The position numbers and the translations under genes were made by a program. The notes beneath the pieces were generated by a model. That model saw only the letters and a list, made by a program, of their open reading frames with translations, did not search any database and was not told the DNA's origin. Shown here piece by piece: positions 1 to 8,402 of a stretch of 64,000 nt of DNA; position 1 is the stretch's first letter, and each line of letters opens with the position of its first letter. The DNA is from UBA4416 sp040389965 (lineage in GTDB: Bacteria; Bacteroidota; Bacteroidia; B-17B0; Aurantibacillaceae). The stretch is from contig JAZJZF010000023.1 of assembly GCA_040389965.1 (NCBI GenBank), positions 62,001 through 126,000 of the forward strand, in the 5' to 3' direction.

Positions 1-1
1 A

Positions 2-523
2 GTAGATGCGCTTATGGAATTACTGGTATCTACTATCAGTATGGAAACTCCCCAATTAAATAAAAAAAATGTTTCCTTACAGGCTATCGGTAATTTAAAA
101 AGCTTGCCACCCGCTTGTTTGCAGGAGCTAAACGAGTCCATTGAAATGACTTCCAAAAACACAGGCTTAAAATTAATACTGGCTTTAAGCTACTCGGCAA
201 AATGGGAATTAACAGAAGCCGTAAAACAAATTGCCGAAAATGTTAAAAACGGCAAGCTGGCTGTGGAAGATATTACAGAACTGGCAATTCAAAACGAATT
301 GTGTACAAAAGATATTCCGGATCCTGAATTAATGATCCGCACCAGTGGCGAACACCGCATTAGCAACTTCTTATTATGGCAGCTGGCTTATGCGGAGTTT
401 TATTTTACCGAAAAACTATGGCCCGATTTCCGTAAAGATGACTTGTTCACAGCCATATTAAACTATCAAAACCGCGAAAGACGCTTCGGTAAAACAAGTG
501 AGCAACTAACTCAACACAAATAA
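2..523 (+). CDS. uppS: Isoprenyl transferase (undecaprenyl diphosphate synthase), C-terminal part
   Basis: This is the 3' part of a cis-prenyltransferase gene; the reading frame is open to the left edge, so the start lies outside the window. The family condenses isopentenyl diphosphate onto farnesyl diphosphate to make the C55 carrier lipid for peptidoglycan and surface glycans, in the cytosol at the membrane. The diagnostic C-terminal block is visible as RTSGEHRISNFLLWQLAYAE followed by FYFTEKLWPDF, which carries the arginine, serine and glutamate residues that bind diphosphate. The stop codon directly abuts the bamA start (TAAATG), which suggests translational coupling. The uppS-bamA pairing is common in Bacteroidota. 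Confidence 0.93.
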   Translation, partial: VDALMELLVSTISMETPQLNKKNVSLQAIGNLKSLPPACLQELNESIEMTSKNTGLKLILALSYSAKWELTEAVKQIAENVKNGKLAVEDITELAIQNELCTKDIPDPELMIRTSGEHRISNFLLWQLAYAEFYFTEKLWPDFRKDDLFTAILNYQNRERRFGKTSEQLTQHK

Positions 524-3100
524 ATGAAATTTATTAAACTCTCCCTTTTATGTTTTTTGTTGGTTCTGAGTCATGCCGGTATCTCACAAATATTGCTTGA
601 ATCAAGCGGTAATACAGAGCCCATCGACTGGGCAAAGCCAAAAGAATATACATTGGCGCCTATTGAAGTAGAATGTTCAAAATACACCGATAAAAATATT
701 GTTCGCTTACTCACAGGATTAACGGCAGGTGATAAAGTACAAATTCCCGGCGATAAAATTTCTGAAGCCATTAAAAACCTTTGGAAACAAAGCCTTTTCG
801 AAGACATTAAAATTTACCTGGTAAAAATAATCGGTAACGATGCATTTTTAAAAATTGTAGTAGTTGAAAAACCAAGGCTCTATGGATTTTCTTTTAAAGG
901 AAATGTAAAGAAGAATGATGCCGATGATATTAGAGCTAAAATAAGATTTGTACGCGAAAAAGTAGTAACAGACTATACCTTGGGTTATATTAAAAATATT
1001 GTAAAAGATTTTTATGTAAATAAAGGGTATTATAATGCCGTAGTAACCATTACCACCGAGCCCGAAAAATCTTCTAAAACGCCCCATGTCAATGTATTTA
1101 TCGATGTAAAAAAAGGTAAAAAAGTTAGGATCAAGAATTTAAGATTCCATGGCAATACAGTAGTCAAAACCTGGAAATTAAAAAGAGGTCTCAAGGATAG
1201 TAAACCTTTCCGTATATATAATCCTTTTAATTCAGGTAAATACCTTGAGGAAAATTTAGAGAAAGATCTTCCAACGGTGCTGGCAAAATATAATAGCCGT
1301 GGATACCGCGATGCGCGCATTAAAAAAGACACCGCCTATTTTGTAAGAAAAAACCGTGTTAATATTGATGTCTATATTGAAGAAGGAAGTAAATACTATT
1401 TCGGTAATATTAAATGGTTAGGAAACTCCAAATACAGAAGCGGGCAATTAGATACGATCCTGAACATTAAAAAAGGCGATATTTTTGATCAAAGCTTACT
1501 GGATCAAAAATTATTTATGAATCCTAATGGTTTCGATATCTCTTCGCTTTATATGGACGATGGATATTTATTTTTCAACGTTACCCCACAGGAAGTAAAT
1601 ATACACAACGATACCATTGACCTTGAAATACACATATTTGAAGGGAAACAGGCTACCATTAATAAAGTTACCGTATTAGGGAATGCCAAAACAAACGATC
1701 ACGTTATTTACAGAGAAATTCGCACAAGACCGGGGCAGTTATTTCGCCGTTCAGATATTATTCGTACGCAACGTGAGTTAAGTCAGCTGGGTTATTTCGA
1801 TCCTGAAAAACTGGGTGTAACGCCAACACCAAATCCTGCCGATGGTACAGTAGATATTGAATACAGAGTAGAAGAAAAACCATCCGATCAGGTAGAATTA
1901 TCCGGTGGTTGGGGTGGTGGCCGTGTTGTAGGAACTCTGGGCTTGTCGTTCAACAACTTCTCCATGCGTAATATTTTTAAACCTTCATCATGGAGCCCTT
2001 TACCAACAGGTGATGGACAAAAATTCAGTATCCGTGCACAAACAAATGGAGTATACTATCAATCTTATAACGTGTCGTTTACAGAGCCGTGGCTTGGTGG
2101 TAAAAAACCAAATTCATTAACCGTTTCTGCGTTCCACTCTTTATTTAACCAAACCGGTGAAGGTAAATATGTCAAGGATGCTGAAGGAAATAAAATACCA
2201 AATCCTAACCGTAGTACCCTATCTATTACCGGTGGTTCATTAGGCTTTGGAAAACGTTTAAAAAAACCGGATGATTTCTTTTCCCTGTATACAGAGTTAA
2301 GCTACAACTATTACGAACTTAATAATTATTATGGGGTGTTTACTTTTGGTGATGGCTACTCTAATGATTTTAATGGTAAAATAAACATTACCCGTAATAG
2401 TGTCGATGCACCTATCTTCCCTAAAAATGGTTCTAACTTCTCTTTGTTAGGGCAGTTTACACCACCATATTCTTTATTTAACGGTAAAAATTATGAAACC
2501 GCTACTCCTGCCGAAAGGTTTAAATTTATTGAATACCAGAAATATAAATTTACAGCAGAATGGTTTACACAGTTAACTAATTACAGACCTAAAGGCGAAG
2601 GTAAAGAAGCGCGTAACCTTGTGTTACGTACAAAAATCGGTTACGGTATCTTAGGAATGTATAATAAGAAAGTGGGGGTTTCTCCTTTCGAAAGGTATTA
2701 TATGGGCGGTAGCGGTTTAAGTGGTTATCAGAATTTTGTGGCCCGCGAAATCATTGCTTTACGTGGTTATTCCGATAACTCTGTATCCAGCGCCAATGGA
2801 GACCCTATTTGTGCAAGATATACCATGGAGTTACGTTACCCTATTTCCTTAAATCCGCAGGCAACCATATTTGTTTTAGGTTTTGCGGAGGCAGGTAATA
2901 CATGGGCAAAATATAAAGATTTTAACCCTTTCCAGGTTAAACGTAGTGCAGGTTTTGGTTTAAGGGTATTCTTACCTATGTTTGGTTTATTGGGCTTGGA
3001 TTATGGTTGGGGCTTTGATAATATACCCGGCAATACGAACTCAGGAAACGGTAAAGGACAATTCCACTTTACACTGGGAGCACAGCTCGGAGAGCTTTAA
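524..3100 (+). CDS. bamA: Outer membrane protein assembly factor BamA
   Basis: Encodes an 858-residue Omp85 protein that folds and inserts beta-barrel proteins into the outer membrane. A signal peptide ends near residue 22 (hydrophobic run, then GISQ). Residues about 45-450 form a series of POTRA domains, recognisable by repeated patterns such as GNVKKNDADDIRAKIRF and GNAKTNDHVIYREIRTRPGQ. The C-terminal half (about 455-858) is the barrel, with the characteristic RYYMGGSGLSGYQ and ALRGY segments close to the strands that close the barrel. Length is normal for Bacteroidota BamA. It lies between uppS and two OmpH/Skp genes, a conserved outer-membrane biogenesis cluster. The start immediately follows the uppS stop. 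Confidence 0.96.
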   Translation: MKFIKLSLLCFLLVLSHAGISQILLESSGNTEPIDWAKPKEYTLAPIEVECSKYTDKNIVRLLTGLTAGDKVQIPGDKISEAIKNLWKQSLFEDIKIYLVKIIGNDAFLKIVVVEKPRLYGFSFKGNVKKNDADDIRAKIRFVREKVVTDYTLGYIKNIVKDFYVNKGYYNAVVTITTEPEKSSKTPHVNVFIDVKKGKKVRIKNLRFHGNTVVKTWKLKRGLKDSKPFRIYNPFNSGKYLEENLEKDLPTVLAKYNSRGYRDARIKKDTAYFVRKNRVNIDVYIEEGSKYYFGNIKWLGNSKYRSGQLDTILNIKKGDIFDQSLLDQKLFMNPNGFDISSLYMDDGYLFFNVTPQEVNIHNDTIDLEIHIFEGKQATINKVTVLGNAKTNDHVIYREIRTRPGQLFRRSDIIRTQRELSQLGYFDPEKLGVTPTPNPADGTVDIEYRVEEKPSDQVELSGGWGGGRVVGTLGLSFNNFSMRNIFKPSSWSPLPTGDGQKFSIRAQTNGVYYQSYNVSFTEPWLGGKKPNSLTVSAFHSLFNQTGEGKYVKDAEGNKIPNPNRSTLSITGGSLGFGKRLKKPDDFFSLYTELSYNYYELNNYYGVFTFGDGYSNDFNGKINITRNSVDAPIFPKNGSNFSLLGQFTPPYSLFNGKNYETATPAERFKFIEYQKYKFTAEWFTQLTNYRPKGEGKEARNLVLRTKIGYGILGMYNKKVGVSPFERYYMGGSGLSGYQNFVAREIIALRGYSDNSVSSANGDPICARYTMELRYPISLNPQATIFVLGFAEAGNTWAKYKDFNPFQVKRSAGFGLRVFLPMFGLLGLDYGWGFDNIPGNTNSGNGKGQFHFTLGAQLGEL

Positions 3101-3181
3101 ACTAAAAAACGTTAATCCGCAAAATATATGTAAATTGGCACACGTTATGATTAAAAATAAAAACTATTAAATTTAATAATT

Positions 3182-3700
3182 ATGAAAAAAATAATCTTAA
3201 CCTTAATTGTTATCACAACGAGCTTCACCGTTTCATTGGCTCAAAAAATCGGATATGTAGACAGCGACTATATTTTATCTCATATTCCGGAATACAAAGC
3301 TGCACAGGCTGAAGTTGACAAAACATCGGTTGACTGGCAAAAAGAAATTGAAGTGAAATACGGAGAAATCGACAAATTGTATAAAATCTACCAGGCAGAA
3401 TCAGTACTGTTAACAGATGATATGAAGAAAAAACGTGAAAACGAGATCATTAATAAAGAAAAAGAAGTAAAAGAGCTTCAAAAATCGCGTTTTGGCGTGG
3501 ATGGCGAGTTATTTAAAAAACGCATGGAATTGGTGAAACCTATTCAGGATAAAGTATACAGTGCCATTAAACAGGTTGCTGAAAGAGGTGGTTTAGCCTT
3601 TATTTTTGATAAAGCCGGACAAGTTTCTTTACTTTATTCCAATAGTAAGTATGATAAAAGCGAAGATGTGCTTACCTTTATGGGCTACAATAAAAAATAA
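3182..3700 (+). CDS. OmpH/Skp family periplasmic chaperone (first copy)
   Basis: A 172-residue Skp-like protein. Residues 1-20 form a signal peptide ending SLAQ, followed by the family's opening KIGYVDSDYILSHIPEY and a long charged alpha-helical stretch (about residues 40-125) with coiled-coil character. Skp proteins trimerise in the periplasm and hold unfolded outer-membrane proteins for delivery to BamA. It sits 81 bases after bamA and 46 bases before a second homologue, and is probably cotranscribed with both. Family assignment is firm; the substrate range is inferred. Confidence 0.9.
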   Translation: MKKIILTLIVITTSFTVSLAQKIGYVDSDYILSHIPEYKAAQAEVDKTSVDWQKEIEVKYGEIDKLYKIYQAESVLLTDDMKKKRENEIINKEKEVKELQKSRFGVDGELFKKRMELVKPIQDKVYSAIKQVAERGGLAFIFDKAGQVSLLYSNSKYDKSEDVLTFMGYNKK

Positions 3701-3746
3701 TTAACCCCGATAATCTTAAACATATAAATACAAAATAACAAAAACA

Positions 3747-4361
3747 ATGAAAAACTTAGTAAAATCAATTGCAATTGTCGCCTTAACGGTAGGATCTGTA
3801 ACGTTTGCAAAGGCTCAGAAAATTGCTCACATTAGCCTGGATTCTTTAATTACAGTAATGCCTGAAAGCAAAACAGCTCAGGAAGTAGCACAAAAATATT
3901 TGAAAGAATTAGAAACTCAGGTAGCAACAATGGAAACTGAATTGCAAACTAAGTACAAAGATTATATGGACAATCAGGATAAATATTCTCCTATTGTAAA
4001 AAACTCGAAAGAAGGCGAATTGCAGGATCTGAACAAACGTATTGAAGATTTTAAAGCGCAGGCTCAACAGGATTACCAACGTAAATATGGCGAATTATCT
4101 AAACCTATTTATGATAAAGCTAAAAAAGCCATTGAAGCAGTTGCAAAAGAAAACAGTTACAAATATGTATTGGATACAAGCTCAGGTAACGTATTATATA
4201 CTGAACCGGCCGACGATATCACGGGATTGGTTAAGAAAAAATTAGATTCTATGCCTCCTGCTGTGATCCCTGGAACCAATGGTTCAACTACACCAAAAAC
4301 CAACACACCGGGTACACCAAAAACAGGTGGAACAGGAACGAAAACTCCTGGTACAAAATAA
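3747..4361 (+). CDS. OmpH/Skp family periplasmic chaperone (second copy, Pro/Thr/Gly tail)
   Basis: A 204-residue paralogue of the preceding gene. It has a signal peptide ending TFAKAQ, then KIAHISLDSLITVMPESK and a helical, glutamine- and lysine-rich middle. Unlike its neighbour it ends in a low-complexity tail of about 30 residues made of PGT, TPK and GGTGT units, which is probably disordered and may act as a linker or envelope-spanning tail. It is the last gene of the uppS-bamA-ompH-ompH cluster and is followed 22 bases later by a strong intrinsic terminator. Two adjacent OmpH copies after bamA are usual in this phylum. Confidence 0.9.
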   Translation: MKNLVKSIAIVALTVGSVTFAKAQKIAHISLDSLITVMPESKTAQEVAQKYLKELETQVATMETELQTKYKDYMDNQDKYSPIVKNSKEGELQDLNKRIEDFKAQAQQDYQRKYGELSKPIYDKAKKAIEAVAKENSYKYVLDTSSGNVLYTEPADDITGLVKKKLDSMPPAVIPGTNGSTTPKTNTPGTPKTGGTGTKTPGTK

Positions 4362-4383
4362 AAACACTTTCAGAAGTTTGTCT

Positions 4384-4420
4384 AAGCTCCGGATTATTTA
4401 ATCCGGAGCTTTTTGCTTTT
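4384..4420 (+). terminator. Intrinsic terminator after the bamA/ompH cluster
   Basis: A perfect 12-bp stem (4384-4395 with 4400-4411) encloses a 4-base loop and is followed by a T-rich run. It closes the rightward uppS-bamA-ompH-ompH unit. Confidence 0.85.
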
Positions 4421-4484
4421 AACGCCCCAGTGTTGATAATCATTTCCGTTTCATGTTAAAAACGTTAATAAAATAATGAATTTT

Positions 4485-4524
4485 GGTTTATATACACAAT
4501 TCATTTTTTATGAATTGATAAACC
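4485..4524 (+). repeat. Two-tier hairpin directly upstream of a start codon
   Basis: Positions 4485-4491 pair perfectly with 4518-4524 (7 bp), and inside them 4497-4504 pair with 4510-4517 (8 bp) around a T5 loop; a 5-base bulge lies on one side only. The start codon at 4532 follows after 7 bases. It could be a 5'-leader regulatory hairpin or an operator-like inverted repeat. No T-run follows the right arm, so it is not a terminator. Confidence 0.4.
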
Positions 4525-4531
4525 GTTTAAC

Positions 4532-6670
4532 ATGCAAAAATTAAAATTCTTGTTATTTTTTAGCGTCCTTTTATCTTGCTCTGTTTTTGCACAGGATAAA
4601 GACTTAAAAGACGATGCGGCATTTTTTTATGATAATAAAGATTTTAAAAAAGCCTATGAATTATACGATAAACTTTGTTCGCAGAATCCAAAGAACCTCG
4701 AATATAAATTTAGGCTAGGGGTATCGTCAATTAACTATCCTGAGAAAAAAGCAAGGGCTGTTGATATTTTCGAAGAGCTTAAAAAAGTGGATTCATCGCC
4801 CGAAATAAATTATTACCTGGGTAAAGCGTATCATATCAATTACCGTTTTGATGAAGCCTTGACTGCTTACGATCAATATTTAAGCATGAAGCAAAACACT
4901 AAACTTAAAGAGGAAGATAAAGCATTGGTGCAGGATGCCACTCTTGGCGTTGCGAATTGTAAAAATGGAAAAGAACTCATTAGCCAAAAAGTAATAGCCG
5001 ATATTAAAAATATAGGATTGCCTATTAATACTTCCGAACTGGAAGGAGTGCCTGTGATCTCAGCAGATGAGTCTGTAATTATTTTCACCTATGCCGGCAA
5101 AAAAAGTACCGGAGGTTTATTGAATGACGAATTAAAACCGGATTTACAGGGTGGCGATTATCACGAAGATATTTTTATAAGTGTAAGAACAAACGATTCA
5201 ACCTGGTCGGAACCTACCGGCATTGCAGCTTTAAATACAAAAGCAAACGATGCGGCTGTTGCTTTATCGCCCGACGGACAAACGTTGTTTTCTTTTATCA
5301 GTAATAACGATGCCGGCGATTTGTTTATGAGTTCTTTGAACGGAAGCGAGTGGAGTAAACCGGTACGTTTAAATAAAAATATTAATACCGCAGAATGGGA
5401 AGGAAGTTGTTCTATTTCATCTGACGGAAGATTTTTATATTTTGCGTCTGAACGCTCCGGTGGATTAGGAGGAAGAGATTTATATGTTTCCGAAAAAATA
5501 AACGGCGATTGGGGTCCTGCTAAAAACCTGGGACCTGGCATCAACACACAATACAATGAAGATGCGCCTTTTATTCATCCTGATGGTATTACATTATTCT
5601 TTAGTTCGGAGGGTCATAAAAGTATTGGAGGTTACGATATTATGTATTCTATTAAACAGGATAATAACTGGATAGAGCCTATAAGCATGGGAATTCCTTT
5701 AAATACAACCGAAGACGATCGTTTTTATGTAATTAATGCCAAAGGCGACAGAGGGTACTTTTCTTCTAACAGAGGTGGTGCCGGTGGTAAAGGAAAACAG
5801 GATATTTACTCGGTTGAACCGGGAATATTGGGAGAAAAACCGATTCTTGCTTTACTAAAAGGAAACATTTATGCAGATGATAAACCAACCGAAGCTAAAA
5901 TTGAAGTCAATAAAAAACTGACCAATGAAGCCGTAGGGCCTTATTACGCTAATGCAAAAACCGGGAAATACCTGATGGCTCTATCTCCGGGTAATGGCTA
6001 CAAGATTCGTATTTCGGTAAACGTGCCGGGTTATGAGCCTATTGAAGAAGAAATTGATGTAGAGAAACTGCAAAAGTTTGTAGAGATCAGAAAAGATTTT
6101 TATGTGTATTCGCCAGCATATGCCAATAAGAAAAAACAAATATCAGTTAAATCTATTTTAGATAGTTTACTGGGTAACTCAACCAATGCAGAGGATTTTA
6201 AAAATGATGCTGTAATAAATAATATTGTGGATGCCAATACAACTACAAAACCCGATGAGGTAAAACCAAGTTTAACACCTTGTAATGGTACTGCGGCTCC
6301 TGATCTTTCTGCACTTAAAGGCAAGTCATTAAATGTTCCCGAAAACTATAAAAAATTACTGGATGTAGCCGGTATGACTTGTGCCGAAGGCCTTGTGTTT
6401 AAAGTGCAAATAGCAGCCTACAGACATCCTGAAAATTATAAATATAAACACCTGAAAGAATTTGGAGAACCGGAGATCATTAATTACCCGGATGGTGTTA
6501 CACGTTTTACGCAGCTCAAATTCTCAACACTTAAAGAAGCTGAAGTAGCCCGTCAAAAAATCATAGCTAAAGGCCAGCCTGATGCCTGGATTACAACAAT
6601 TGTAAATGGCAAACGTTATACACTCGAAGAATTGATTCTTGTAGATTTTATGGGTAAGGCGGTTAATTAA
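4532..6670 (+). CDS. TPR / PD40 beta-propeller / SPOR-like periplasmic protein (PorE-like layout)
   Basis: A 712-residue exported protein; the signal peptide ends near residue 20 (SVFAQ). Residues about 25-135 resemble TPR helices. Residues about 165-430 contain PD40/WD40-like propeller repeats with recurring blocks such as SSDGRFLYFASERSGGLGG and DRGYFSSNRGGAGGKGKQDI. Residues about 440-520 look like a carboxypeptidase-regulatory fold. The end (about 615-700) resembles a SPOR peptidoglycan-binding domain (FKVQIAAYRHPENY onward). The order TPR-propeller-CRD is that of PorE, a T9SS component that ends in an OmpA peptidoglycan-binding domain; here a SPOR-like domain stands in that place. A role in anchoring an envelope complex to the wall is inferred. 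It appears monocistronic, between two terminators. Confidence 0.75.
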   Translation: MQKLKFLLFFSVLLSCSVFAQDKDLKDDAAFFYDNKDFKKAYELYDKLCSQNPKNLEYKFRLGVSSINYPEKKARAVDIFEELKKVDSSPEINYYLGKAYHINYRFDEALTAYDQYLSMKQNTKLKEEDKALVQDATLGVANCKNGKELISQKVIADIKNIGLPINTSELEGVPVISADESVIIFTYAGKKSTGGLLNDELKPDLQGGDYHEDIFISVRTNDSTWSEPTGIAALNTKANDAAVALSPDGQTLFSFISNNDAGDLFMSSLNGSEWSKPVRLNKNINTAEWEGSCSISSDGRFLYFASERSGGLGGRDLYVSEKINGDWGPAKNLGPGINTQYNEDAPFIHPDGITLFFSSEGHKSIGGYDIMYSIKQDNNWIEPISMGIPLNTTEDDRFYVINAKGDRGYFSSNRGGAGGKGKQDIYSVEPGILGEKPILALLKGNIYADDKPTEAKIEVNKKLTNEAVGPYYANAKTGKYLMALSPGNGYKIRISVNVPGYEPIEEEIDVEKLQKFVEIRKDFYVYSPAYANKKKQISVKSILDSLLGNSTNAEDFKNDAVINNIVDANTTTKPDEVKPSLTPCNGTAAPDLSALKGKSLNVPENYKKLLDVAGMTCAEGLVFKVQIAAYRHPENYKYKHLKEFGEPEIINYPDGVTRFTQLKFSTLKEAEVARQKIIAKGQPDAWITTIVNGKRYTLEELILVDFMGKAVN

Positions 6671-6699
6671 TTAGTTAGTACGTTACAACATATTATATA

Positions 6700-6735
6700 A
6701 AGGCATCGCTGGTTAGCGATGCCTTTTTTGTTTTC
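6700..6735 (+). terminator. Intrinsic terminator
   Basis: An 11-bp stem (6700-6710 with 6715-6725), a GGTT loop and a following T-run. It ends the transcript of the TPR/PD40/SPOR gene. Confidence 0.85.
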
Positions 6736-6836
6736 ATATTGCCCTCTTATTTTTAAATTATGTTAATAGTCAATAGCAGGGAGTTAAGAAATTTTAAAAT
6801 GGGTTTTTCATAAGAATCATTTTTTTAGATATGAAC

Positions 6837-6844
6837 TACCTTTG
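6837..6844 (+). promoter_or_regulatory. Bacteroidota -7 promoter box (TACCTTTG)
   Basis: A perfect match to the TAnnTTTG element used by the Bacteroidota housekeeping sigma factor, 28 bases before the start codon at 6873. No clear -33 TTTG was found. An upstream in-frame ATG at 6831 would lie before the predicted transcript start, which supports the later start. Confidence 0.5.
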
Positions 6845-6872
6845 TAGTATAATTATTAATAAAGGGGGAAAC

Positions 6873-7082
6873 ATGGGCAAGATAAACTGGGATGACGTTG
6901 CCGCTTTGGAGTCTATAGCTAATCAATGTATTAATAAAGGTAAAGAAGTAGGACAGGCAAGAGCAGCCTTAAAAGCAATTTATGGGTACAATGTTACCTA
7001 TAGCGATGAGTTGGATGATAATGACTGTGTGAAAGAAAGGGATAAGCCGGATGAGAATGATCACGCAAGGTATCAACCATAA
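6873..7082 (+). CDS. Small acidic hypothetical protein (69 aa)
   Basis: I do not recognise this protein. The start chosen is the ATG at 6873, because it follows a purine-rich AAGGGGG site and a -7 promoter box at 6837-6844. It begins MGKINWDDVAALESIANQ, a probably helical segment with a repeated alanine/lysine pattern to about residue 38. A strongly acidic tail rich in Asp and Glu follows. There is one cysteine in each half and no signal peptide. The gene has its own promoter and a bidirectional terminator, so it is monocistronic. The acidic composition would suit a nucleic-acid mimic or a partner protein, but that is speculation. Confidence 0.65.
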   Translation: MGKINWDDVAALESIANQCINKGKEVGQARAALKAIYGYNVTYSDELDDNDCVKERDKPDENDHARYQP

Positions 7083-7118
7083 AAAAAGGTGTCCGTTAAT
7101 TAACGGACACCTTTTTTT
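7081..7118. terminator. Perfect palindromic bidirectional terminator
   Basis: A 38-base perfect palindrome (19-bp arms) with A-runs on the left and T-runs on the right. It can terminate the rightward small gene and the leftward dnaN gene, which converge here. Confidence 0.88.
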
Positions 7119-7134
7119 ATTTAAAATAATGAGT

Positions 7135-8256
7135 TTAGTTATTGAGCATTACCGGCATTACCAGCATTAATACATCTTCTGCAGGGTTTGCTTTTTGAGT
7201 TGGAACAATAATACCTGCACGGTTAGGGGCGCTCATTTCAATAGTTACTTCATCGCTTTCTAAATTAGTAAGCATTTCGAGTACAAATTTAGAATTGAAT
7301 CCTATTTCCATGTCTTCACCAATATATGTACACATAAGCGTTTCGTGGCCTTCATTAGCAAAATCCAAATCTTCAGCAGAAATGGTTAATTGACTTCCGG
7401 CAATTTTTAAACGGATTTGATGAGTAGCTTTATTGGCAAATACACTTACACGGCGGATAGCTCCAAGAAAAGAAGCTCTGTCTACCGTTAATTTATTAGG
7501 ATTTTGTTTTGGAATAACCGCTTCGTAATTAGGATATTTCCCATCGATTAAACGGCATACCAAATTAATATTTCCAAAGCTAAAATAAGCGTTGGTTTTA
7601 TTAAACTCTACTTTAACTGCATCATCAATACCCGCTAATAAATTCTTCAATACATTTAACGGTTTTTTAGGCATGATAAAAGCGGCAGATGCGCCTGCTT
7701 TAGCATCGTTACGGGTATAACGCACCAACTTATGTGCATCTGTAGCAACAAATATCGAGTTCTCATCATTGAACTGGCAAAACACGCCGCTCATGACTGG
7801 TCTTAAATCATCATTACCGGTAGCAAAAATAGTTTTATTGATGGCGTTACCTAATACATCACTTTTAATGATAACAGATGTAGGCGCTTCTACTTTCGGT
7901 AATTTAGGATACTCGTCGCCGTTGTGTCCTGTTAAGGTATAATCGCCGGTTTCGGTTTTTAATTTAGCGCTGAATTTTTTTGAATCAATGATAAAAGAAA
8001 TAGGTTGCTCAGGTAGGTTACTTAAAGCTTCCAGTAAGGTTTTTGCAGGTATAGCAATATTACCATTCTCTGAAGAGTCCACTTTAATGCTTGTAGTAAT
8101 GGTCGTTTCCATATCACTTGCAAATAAAGTCAGGGTGCCATTCGTTAATTCAAATAAAAAGCAATCCAGAATAGGAATGGTGTTACTTGAGTTTAGTACG
8201 CCGCTTATTGATTTTAAATGTTTTAGAAGAGTAGAGGATGATACTACAAAATTCAT
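7135..8256 (-). CDS. dnaN: DNA polymerase III subunit beta (sliding clamp)
   Basis: A 373-residue clamp of normal length with three repeated domains. It begins MNFVVSSSTLLKHLKSISGVL and contains typical segments such as IPAKTLLEALSNLP and IATDAHKLVRY-like FVATDAHKLVRYTRND. The C-terminus ends LMLVMPVMLNN, where most clamps end in a PMR-type motif. The homodimer encircles DNA and tethers the replicative polymerase. It is transcribed leftward from a -7 box at 8336-8343. No dnaA gene and no obvious DnaA-box cluster lie nearby, so this locus gives no evidence of the origin. Confidence 0.95.
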   Translation of the reverse strand: MNFVVSSSTLLKHLKSISGVLNSSNTIPILDCFLFELTNGTLTLFASDMETTITTSIKVDSSENGNIAIPAKTLLEALSNLPEQPISFIIDSKKFSAKLKTETGDYTLTGHNGDEYPKLPKVEAPTSVIIKSDVLGNAINKTIFATGNDDLRPVMSGVFCQFNDENSIFVATDAHKLVRYTRNDAKAGASAAFIMPKKPLNVLKNLLAGIDDAVKVEFNKTNAYFSFGNINLVCRLIDGKYPNYEAVIPKQNPNKLTVDRASFLGAIRRVSVFANKATHQIRLKIAGSQLTISAEDLDFANEGHETLMCTYIGEDMEIGFNSKFVLEMLTNLESDEVTIEMSAPNRAGIIVPTQKANPAEDVLMLVMPVMLNN

Positions 8257-8335
8257 ATAATTTTACTTAGGTTGTGATTAATTGATCTTTCAAAGAAATA
8301 AAGTTTCCGGATATTCCCAAAACTTTAATACCTAT

Positions 8336-8343
8336 CAAATTTA
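8336..8343 (-). promoter_or_regulatory. -7 promoter box for dnaN (TAAATTTG)
   Basis: A perfect TAnnTTTG box on the minus strand, 80 bases upstream of the dnaN start. A TTTTG run lies 15 bases further upstream, which is a little close for a consensus -33 element. Confidence 0.45.
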
Positions 8344-8402
8344 GCGATATGCTTATAGCAAAAGCGATTAACGGCTGTCTATTTATAAACTACTTTTTAA
8401 CA

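Noticed and set aside
4444..4484. Promoter of the TPR/PD40/SPOR gene
   Set aside because: GAATTTTG is one base off the -7 box and no suitably spaced partner was found.
5161..5556. 131-codon minus-strand ORF
   Set aside because: Fully inside the propeller region of a well-supported plus-strand gene, with no promoter box or family resemblance.
7135..8402. Possible replication origin beside dnaN
   Set aside because: No dnaA gene, no cluster of DnaA boxes and no long AT-rich unwinding region in the 146-base spacer.
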